From Cytophagales bacterium (GTDB taxonomy: Bacteria; Bacteroidota; Bacteroidia; Cytophagales; Cyclobacteriaceae): 11,667 nt of DNA. The translations under genes were made by a program, and so were the position numbers. The stretch is taken from the NCBI GenBank assembly GCA_003454975.1, contig DMST01000135.1:1747-13413 (forward strand). The letters are read 5' to 3'. Below, piece after piece: positions 6,977 through 11,667 of the stretch (position 1 is the stretch's first letter; each line of letters begins with the position of its first letter). Below the pieces are notes generated by a model. That model ran no database searches and had not been told where the DNA came from. It worked only from the letters and a program-made list of their open reading frames with translations.

Positions 6977-7690
6977 ATGCTACAACGAAAATTTGAAAAG
7001 GTGGTGAAAGGCTATTTCCCTAACGCGAAAGATGCCAAGGATACCTCTATTCACTACCTGGGTCTCATGCAAATTGGGCATAGCATCGACATTTCTAAGG
7101 TGCTGATGGCCACTTCGGTGTGCTCAGACGACATTAACGTCCCCTCTACTACTTTTTTCAACGTACTCTTCGGTCCCTTCATCATGGGTGGACTTGGAGG
7201 TTTGCCCTTCGCTGGGCAAACAGGAATGACTGCTTTTGCCCATCACATTCCTGACGAAGGCAGCGCGTTCATCTTTTACGGTCCCCACATTGGTATTACC
7301 CTAGACGGCGAATTGGGTAAAATGTACCGGCCCCGCCAAGAAAATACAGGTAACTCCTGTGGTGCACTGATGCTCGCTTTGGATCGTCTTCAAAGTGATG
7401 CATATCAGCCGGTCATGAACGACGATGATTATCAGCAAATGAAACTGGAGGAAAGCCTGTTGCCCTACCGGGAGCAGATTTTGGCGAGTGATAATCAACA
7501 AAAAGCGATTACCGAGGCTACCTATGAGGTCATCGACAAGAAGATCCATGATCATATCAAATCTTGTAAGGATGAGTTCCATGTAGACAAGGTGACCTTG
7601 CTAGGGGGAATCATCATCAACACTGATTACGGGCTGGACGATTACTTTGACGCCCGGAATTTTGAAGTAATTGACGTGAAAAACCTCTAA
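6977..7690 (+). CDS. LCIB-family (theta-type) carbonic-anhydrase-like protein
   Basis: The 237-aa cytoplasmic protein resembles the limiting-CO2-inducible protein B/C family, which adopts a beta-carbonic-anhydrase-like fold and in some members interconverts CO2 and bicarbonate with a zinc centre. Family-like signatures are SVCSDDIN (Cys49 with Asp51), GPFIMGGLGGLPFAG, TAFAHHIPDEG, YGPHIGITLDGELG and NTGNSCGA. Cys49, a His (His104 or His89/90) and Cys128 are candidate zinc ligands, with Asp51 as catalytic partner. It lacks the long N-terminal extension of algal LCIB. It has its own leader and terminator, so it is a separate unit placed between two probable metal operons. The family call is by motif recall; activity is not shown, since some LCIB relatives are inactive. 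Confidence 0.8.
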   Translation: MLQRKFEKVVKGYFPNAKDAKDTSIHYLGLMQIGHSIDISKVLMATSVCSDDINVPSTTFFNVLFGPFIMGGLGGLPFAGQTGMTAFAHHIPDEGSAFIFYGPHIGITLDGELGKMYRPRQENTGNSCGALMLALDRLQSDAYQPVMNDDDYQQMKLEESLLPYREQILASDNQQKAITEATYEVIDKKIHDHIKSCKDEFHVDKVTLLGGIIINTDYGLDDYFDARNFEVIDVKNL

Positions 7691-7727
7691 GATGCGGCAG
7701 CCTCTGGAGGTACAGAATCACCTAAGA

Positions 7728-7759
7728 AAAACAGTGGGCACACCATACCCCACTGTTTT
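7728..7759 (+). terminator. Rho-independent terminator of the LCIB-type gene
   Basis: A perfect 11-bp stem AAAACAGTGGG/CCCACTGTTTT (7728-7738 and 7749-7759) encloses a 10-base loop, 37 bases after the stop codon. The A tract on one side and T tract on the other mean it could act in both directions. Confidence 0.88.
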
Positions 7760-7855
7760 CCAGGTATCGAAACTTAGTAAAGCATTCACCTGCTGACAGA
7801 GAATTCTAAAACTGCCCCCTCCCCTTTCCTTAGGAACATGGGGGGGTATTGAGTT

Positions 7856-8353
7856 ATGCCAAAGCATCTATTCTTTATCTGCCCAACGGATCATTTGGAG
7901 CCGGAAATTCATCAAGCTTACCGACAAGAAAAAGTCTTCTACTCCTCCTTAGGCAATTCCATCGATTTTGACACCGATGCATTGGTGCATCTGCAAGGGT
8001 GGATTCAGGCGGAAGACATCAGCCATATCACCTTTGCGCTTTCCTGCAGCAACTCTATCGTACTGGATGCCCTCCAAGGGCAAGATTATTCGCAGGTGGC
8101 CGAGCTCCAGGGTTTTTATGATCAATTGGCCCGGCAAAAGGAATATACTGAGGGTGTTTGGCAAAGCTGTAATCGCAATTTCCTTTTGCTTTCTCACCAC
8201 CTGAACAACAAAATGGCCGAGCTAAAGCTGGGCCTGGGGAATTTCCTGATGCCTCCCCTGACGATACGCGGCAAAATATATAACCGAGAGGAAAAGACGT
8301 TTTGTAACGTCTATTCTAATCTGATATGTAGTGCTTCCGTAAGCATCAACTGA
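7856..8353 (+). CDS. Hypothetical protein (165 aa, unrecognised)
   Basis: No family is recognised with confidence. The protein is soluble-looking, without a signal peptide. It starts MPKHLFFICPTDHLEPEI, a beta-strand followed by a loop with Cys9, Thr11 and His13, and has a second strand-turn with Cys (HITFALSCSNSIVLDAL). This suggests an alpha/beta fold with a nucleotide- or metal-binding edge. The C-terminal third carries several further Cys residues. Codon use matches the neighbours. It lies 96 bases after the LCIB-type gene's terminator, so it is probably expressed separately, and 67 bases before the phosphodiesterase lipoprotein gene, with which it may be co-transcribed. Any link to carbonic anhydrase or zinc is only by position. 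Confidence 0.7.
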   Translation: MPKHLFFICPTDHLEPEIHQAYRQEKVFYSSLGNSIDFDTDALVHLQGWIQAEDISHITFALSCSNSIVLDALQGQDYSQVAELQGFYDQLARQKEYTEGVWQSCNRNFLLLSHHLNNKMAELKLGLGNFLMPPLTIRGKIYNREEKTFCNVYSNLICSASVSIN

Positions 8354-8420
8354 AGGCAAGACTACCCATACCTTTCGCAACTAATCCTATGATCCCTCTC
8401 TTTTCATGGCACCACATCTG

Positions 8421-9326
8421 ATGAAAAAACTGAGCGTCCTGCCCCTATTCTGTATTTTGCTGTGGGGATGTGAATCCACCAAAACCACTACCGAAAAAGA
8501 CCCCGTTTCTCCGGATGGAAGTCCGGAAACGGTAACCGCAATTACCTCTTTTGATCAATGGCTAGCGGACCCTCAGCCGATGGTGAGTGCCCACCGGGGA
8601 GGCCCCTATCCCGGCTATCCGGAAAATGCGATTGAGACTTTTCAGCACGTTGCAGCACAAACCTCCACGGTAATTGAATGCGACGTATCTATGACTCAAG
8701 ACAGTGTGCTGGTGCTGATGCACGACGAAACCCTGGACCGTACCACCACGGGTACAGGTAAGGTAACGGAGGTGCGTTTTGCAGATTTGCAAACCTTGCT
8801 TTTGGTGGATAACGAAGGGGATACTACGAATTTCCGCGTACCCACTTTGGACGAAACCCTGGCTTGGGGCAAGGGGAAAGTGCTTTTTACGCTGGACGCA
8901 AAACGAGGGGTACCTTTTGAGAAAGTAATTGCCGCAGTGGAGCAATACGACGCCGACGCCTATGCAGCCATCATTACCTACCGCATTCAAGATGCGGAGG
9001 AAGTCTACCGGCTCAACCCACAGGTGATGATCTCCGTTTCGGCGGGTTCGGAGGGGGCGCTGGAGCAGATTGTAAATTCTGGCATTCCATCAGAAAATCT
9101 GCTGGGCTTTGTGGGTACCCGGGAGCCGGATGAGGCACACTACGAAAGGGTTCGGGAAATGGGTATCAAAACCATACTGGGCACACTGGGCAATCTGGAC
9201 AAGAGTGCCGAGGCCAAAGGGGACGACCGCGTATACCTCACCTACGTGAAAAACGGGGCAAATATCATTGCCACCGACAGGCCGCTGGAAGTGGCCCGGG
9301 TGCTAGGAAGCCTACACGAGAACTAG
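8421..9326 (+). CDS. Glycerophosphodiester phosphodiesterase family lipoprotein
   Basis: The 301-aa protein has a lipoprotein signal peptide (MKKLSVLPLFCILLWGC, acylated Cys17), a linker, and a GDPD TIM-barrel domain from about residue 50. Catalytic features are present in order: His58-Arg59 in SAHRGG, Glu68 in PENA, Glu86 and Asp88 in IECDV, and His101 in MHDETLDRTT. The domain closes with GANIIATDRPLEVARVL. The family hydrolyses glycerophosphodiesters to glycerol-3-phosphate and an alcohol, using a divalent metal; as a lipoprotein it should act in the envelope. An upstream in-frame ATG exists at 8406, but 8421 gives the canonical MKK signal peptide. It converges on the Fur-family gene and the two share the four bases CTAG at their stops. 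Confidence 0.93.
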   Translation: MKKLSVLPLFCILLWGCESTKTTTEKDPVSPDGSPETVTAITSFDQWLADPQPMVSAHRGGPYPGYPENAIETFQHVAAQTSTVIECDVSMTQDSVLVLMHDETLDRTTTGTGKVTEVRFADLQTLLLVDNEGDTTNFRVPTLDETLAWGKGKVLFTLDAKRGVPFEKVIAAVEQYDADAYAAIITYRIQDAEEVYRLNPQVMISVSAGSEGALEQIVNSGIPSENLLGFVGTREPDEAHYERVREMGIKTILGTLGNLDKSAEAKGDDRVYLTYVKNGANIIATDRPLEVARVLGSLHEN

Positions 9327-9748
9327 GGAAGGCATTGCTTGCACAACCCATGCAGGGTGAAGTTCACCCTATCTACCTGAAAATCAGAGGAAACCTTTAC
9401 TTGGTGCTCCACCACCCCTTCTATACAATAAGTTTGGTGGCATCCGTCGCAAATGAAATGAATGTGCTGGTCAGAATGATGTTCGTGAGGATTATTGTGG
9501 TCGCTCAGGGCGTATTTCACCCCATTTTTATCCTCGGAGGCTTTGTGTAGAATACCGTGTTCTTCGAACGATACCAAGGCCCGATATACCGTAACCCGGT
9601 CATTACCCACCGTCATTTTATGAACGAGATCACTAGCCGAAAGGGCAAAATCATGGTTCATAAAGACGTCCAGCATTTCTTTTCGGATGGGCGTTTTTCT
9701 TAGCCCATGTACGGATAAAAGATCGCGTATTTTACTTTCATTATCCAT
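9323..9748 (-). CDS. zur: Fur-family metalloregulator, probable Zur
   Basis: The 141-aa protein has the full Fur architecture. The N-terminal winged helix (about 1-80) carries LRKTPIRKEML and the recognition segment DRVTVYRALVSFEEHGI. The dimerisation/metal domain contains a His-rich stretch (His84, 88, 90, 91, 95, 97), the structural zinc pair Cys100-x2-Cys103, and a second pair Cys136-x2-Cys139 at the C-terminus. It should be a dimeric repressor that binds DNA when loaded with metal. Zur is favoured over Fur, PerR or Mur because its operon and the palindrome-controlled receptor operon both encode proteins with His-rich metal-binding stretches; the sequence alone does not decide. It is the last gene of a minus-strand run, 36 bases after the DUF3299-like gene, so transporter and regulator may be co-expressed. 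Confidence 0.88.
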   Translation of the reverse strand: MDNESKIRDLLSVHGLRKTPIRKEMLDVFMNHDFALSASDLVHKMTVGNDRVTVYRALVSFEEHGILHKASEDKNGVKYALSDHNNPHEHHSDQHIHFICDGCHQTYCIEGVVEHQVKVSSDFQVDRVNFTLHGLCKQCLP

Positions 9749-9769
9749 TCTCGATAATGTGGGTTTGCA

Positions 9770-9802
9770 CTACATATTACTAAACTACCATTTAATATGT
9801 AG
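9770..9802. repeat. Inverted repeat between the DUF3299-like and Fur-family genes
   Basis: CTACATATTA (9770-9779) and TAATATGTAG (9793-9802) are exact reverse complements with a 13-base spacer. The element spans the stop codon of the DUF3299-like gene and lies 22-54 bases upstream of the regulator start. It could be an operator for an internal promoter of the regulator or an mRNA hairpin. It does not share the sequence or geometry of the palindrome at 3108, and no T run follows, so it is not a standard terminator. Confidence 0.4.
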
Positions 9803-10222
9803 CTCAGCGTCTTCCAGGATATAATTACAATAATCGATATCGTCCTGGTTTAGTTTTAATCTTCCTTTCATGGTCACTACCTGATCCATCTTAAATCGGG
9901 GATAATCAGGCTTCAGTAATAGCTCCACGATGGTTTCTGGCCCTGCATTTCCACAAAAAAAGCAAGATGCAAAAGGCGAACGCGAAAGTACAAAAATGCC
10001 CTCTTTGGGGTCAATCGGTAACATATACCCTTTCAGGTATACTTCCTCACCCTCCAGCGCTTTTACCGTTTCCCCAAAATGGGGGTAATACATGTAGCCG
10101 TCTACCTCTTCAAAGTATTTTCTGGAGAATTCCACATCAGTAAGGGTTTCCCAGGTGATTTCCGTTTGGGACCACCCCTTGACTGATATCAAAAGAAAAC
10201 ACAGGAAGAATACACTACGCAT
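9785..10222 (-). CDS. Periplasmic DUF3299-like protein of the MacB-type transporter operon
   Basis: The 145-aa protein has a signal peptide (residues 1-19, MRSVFFLCFLLISVKGWSQ) and one small domain. The domain has the DUF3299-like pattern of a GYMLPID strand (65-71), then FVLSRSPFASCFFCGNAGPETIVEL with a CxxC pair (Cys87, Cys90), then VVTMKGRLKLN. The frame is open to an ATG at 10258, but the ATG at 10222 gives a clean signal peptide and overlaps the permease stop by eight bases, indicating translational coupling. In proteobacteria, similar proteins are encoded with MacB-like permeases in zinc-responsive clusters (recalled family context). The CxxC pair could bind metal or be redox-active. 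Biochemical function is unknown. Confidence 0.8.
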   Translation of the reverse strand: MRSVFFLCFLLISVKGWSQTEITWETLTDVEFSRKYFEEVDGYMYYPHFGETVKALEGEEVYLKGYMLPIDPKEGIFVLSRSPFASCFFCGNAGPETIVELLLKPDYPRFKMDQVVTMKGRLKLNQDDIDYCNYILEDAELHIKW

Positions 10223-11489
10223 GGGCCAGGGTTTTAGAAATGTTGATACGGAATACACGGATGGCAGGCAGCAGAGAGGCTAATAAGCCAATGCCCAAGG
10301 CAGTAGCCAGTAGCCAGACTTCTTCTATAAGCCAAACCCACCCCGAAAACTCGTAGTGGTAGCTGGTTTGCATAAGCCCGGAAACCAGCAACAGCCCCAA
10401 TCTACTGAAAATCACCCCTAATAGGAAGCCCGATAGGCTGAGGAGCATGCCTTCCTGAAAAACCAGACCAACCAGCTGCCAGCGAGAGGCCCCATAGGTG
10501 CGCATCAGCGCCATTTCGTACTGCCTATCCTTCAGGGCATTGTATAGGCTAATGAAGACACTGAGCCCAGAAACAGCCATGATCACAAACGCAATCATAC
10601 TGAGGGTATCTATGCCCACTCCCATGAGGCTAAACAAGCGGCTGATCTCATAGCCGGGCATGGCCGCTTGCATATTGGTGTCTTCATTCACCATGCGAGG
10701 CAAACGGAGCAACCCCATCGGGCTTTTGAACTGTATCAGCATAGCGGTGATTTCGCGCTCCTCCTCATGGTGACCTTCTTCTTCATGATCATCGTGGTCC
10801 TCATCGTGATCGCCCTCAGGGTGCGCATCTGCATGCCGTTCGCCCTCAGGATGGGCTTCCTCCTCCTCTTCTTCGTGCTCGTGCACCTCCCATACGCTTT
10901 CGGTAGCGGTGAGAATGAGTTGGTCCAGTACTGAGTTCGTATAGTCCAATATCCCCACCACTCTATAGGCATGGTCACCATGAACTTCTCCCCCTTCGGC
11001 CAGCCCGTGCGACCCTACAAAGGCATCACCCAACTGAAGATTGAGATTCTTGGCCATGGTGGCCCCCAAGGTCACTTCAAAGGATTTTTGCCAAAGCCGT
11101 CCTTCGGCTACCTGGGCCTCATACAGCGCCGGATAGTCGTGGTTAGTCCCTACAATACGGTAGCCTTGGTAGCTATCACCGTAAGACAACGGAATGCCCG
11201 AGGCCACCATAGGGTTTCTCTTGAGCGCTTCGGCCTCATGTAGGGCAATGTTACCCGTAGGCACATCTACATGGTATACGGCAGACAAAATGAGCTGCAA
11301 GGGGCTCCCTTTGGCCCCTACTACCATATCGATACCCCGGATGTTGTTCTCCATCTGGTCCTGCATGTGCCGGCTCACTTGCAGCAGCAAGGAGATCATA
11401 CCCACACCTAGGGTTAACAACAGCAAGCTGAGGGTCGTACTCAGCGGGCGGCTGGTCATGTTGCGGAAGCTGAGGCGGAAGATATTCAT
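10215..11489 (-). CDS. FtsX/MacB-type ABC transporter permease with His/acidic-rich loop
   Basis: The 424-aa protein has the MacB/LolC-like topology: one membrane helix near the N-terminus (about 18-37), a large periplasmic domain, then three helices (about 293-316, 345-371 and 386-410). The FtsX-domain hallmark LMRTYGASRWQLVGLVFQEG lies at 328-347. Such permeases do not usually import solutes; they use ATP to drive movements of envelope proteins or substrates. The unusual part is residues 201-245 of the periplasmic domain, which hold ten His within a run of Glu and Asp, including two AHPEG units encoded by a 30-base repeat (CGCCCTCAGG at 10811 and 10841). This looks like a zinc-binding insert. 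The start ATG overlaps the ATPase stop as ATGA, and the 3' end overlaps the next gene by eight bases, so the three genes are tightly coupled. Confidence 0.92.
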   Translation of the reverse strand: MNIFRLSFRNMTSRPLSTTLSLLLLTLGVGMISLLLQVSRHMQDQMENNIRGIDMVVGAKGSPLQLILSAVYHVDVPTGNIALHEAEALKRNPMVASGIPLSYGDSYQGYRIVGTNHDYPALYEAQVAEGRLWQKSFEVTLGATMAKNLNLQLGDAFVGSHGLAEGGEVHGDHAYRVVGILDYTNSVLDQLILTATESVWEVHEHEEEEEEAHPEGERHADAHPEGDHDEDHDDHEEEGHHEEEREITAMLIQFKSPMGLLRLPRMVNEDTNMQAAMPGYEISRLFSLMGVGIDTLSMIAFVIMAVSGLSVFISLYNALKDRQYEMALMRTYGASRWQLVGLVFQEGMLLSLSGFLLGVIFSRLGLLLVSGLMQTSYHYEFSGWVWLIEEVWLLATALGIGLLASLLPAIRVFRINISKTLAHA

Positions 11490-11667
11490 AAAGTGAGGGT
11501 GTTTTGAAATTGGTCTTTGAGACGTTCATCGTGGGTAATGATGATGAGCTGGGCACCCGTAGCGGAAGCCTGCTCTTGAAACAAGGCGGCGACTTTCGCG
11601 CAGTTTTTGTTGTCCAGGCTGGCCGTAGGCTCATCGGCCAGAATGAGCTGCGGTCGGTTGATCACCG
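11486..11667 (-). CDS. ABC transporter ATP-binding protein, LolD/MacB type (5' end cut by window)
   Basis: Only the last 59 complete codons are present; the gene continues past the right edge. The fragment holds the Walker B motif with D-loop (PQLILADEPTASLD) and the switch-region His (LIIITHDERL), followed by a short C-terminal tail. Order, spacing and ending fit the small lipoprotein-release/MacB class of ATPases of about 220 aa. The usual LSGGQ signature and Walker A would lie outside the window. Its TGA overlaps the permease ATG (ATGA), so it energises that permease. Confidence 0.92.
   Translation of the reverse strand, partial: VINRPQLILADEPTASLDNKNCAKVAALFQEQASATGAQLIIITHDERLKDQFQNTLTL

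Noticed and set aside
9739..9759. CATTATC-N7-GATAATG across the Fur-family start codon, resembling Fur-box hexamers
   Set aside because: The half-sites are in the opposite order and spacing from a classical Fur box, and one arm is coding sequence.
10736..10981. Long frames on either strand over the His/acidic-rich part of the permease
   Set aside because: They are by-products of the repetitive GAG/CAT/GAT codons; the permease frame has clear domain support.

Overview
The window looks like chromosomal DNA from a Bacteroidota bacterium; the class cannot be fixed from sequence alone. The evidence is a TonB-dependent receptor with an N-terminal carboxypeptidase-regulatory-like domain, several lipoproteins, mostly absent Shine-Dalgarno sites and mid-range GC. 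No mobile element, CRISPR array, tRNA or rRNA is visible.

Layout, left to right. (1) 1-789, minus: an Old Yellow Enzyme family flavin oxidoreductase, cut by the left edge. (2) 790-1268: no convincing gene. (3) 1269-1994, plus: an exported isochorismatase-fold cysteine hydrolase followed by a strong terminator. (4) 2279-2866, plus: an unrecognised cytoplasmic protein. (5) 3108-6797, plus: a compact metal-uptake transcription unit. It opens with a 25-bp palindrome of Fur-family type. Then come a small membrane-anchored Cys/His-rich protein, a TonB-dependent receptor with a His cluster, an acidic lipoprotein and an elaborate terminator. (6) 6919-7759, plus: a carbonic-anhydrase-like protein of the LCIB family, with a terminator-like hairpin in its leader and a strong terminator after it. 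(7) 7856-9326, plus: an unrecognised 165-aa protein and a glycerophosphodiester phosphodiesterase lipoprotein. (8) 9323-11667, minus: an overlapping operon of ABC ATPase (partial), FtsX/MacB-type permease with a His/Asp/Glu-rich loop, a small periplasmic DUF3299-like protein, and a Fur-family regulator that is most likely Zur.

The unifying reading is a zinc (or related divalent metal) homeostasis locus. The Fur-family regulator is encoded on the minus strand. A matching 7-1-7 palindrome sits at the head of the divergently placed receptor operon. The receptor and the permease both carry His-rich stretches suited to metal binding. The permease + DUF3299 + ATPase group resembles zinc-responsive MacB-like clusters reported in Pseudomonas (PA4063-PA4066 type, from memory). 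The LCIB-type carbonic anhydrase, itself a predicted zinc enzyme, lies between the two metal operons. Metal identity and co-regulation are inferences.
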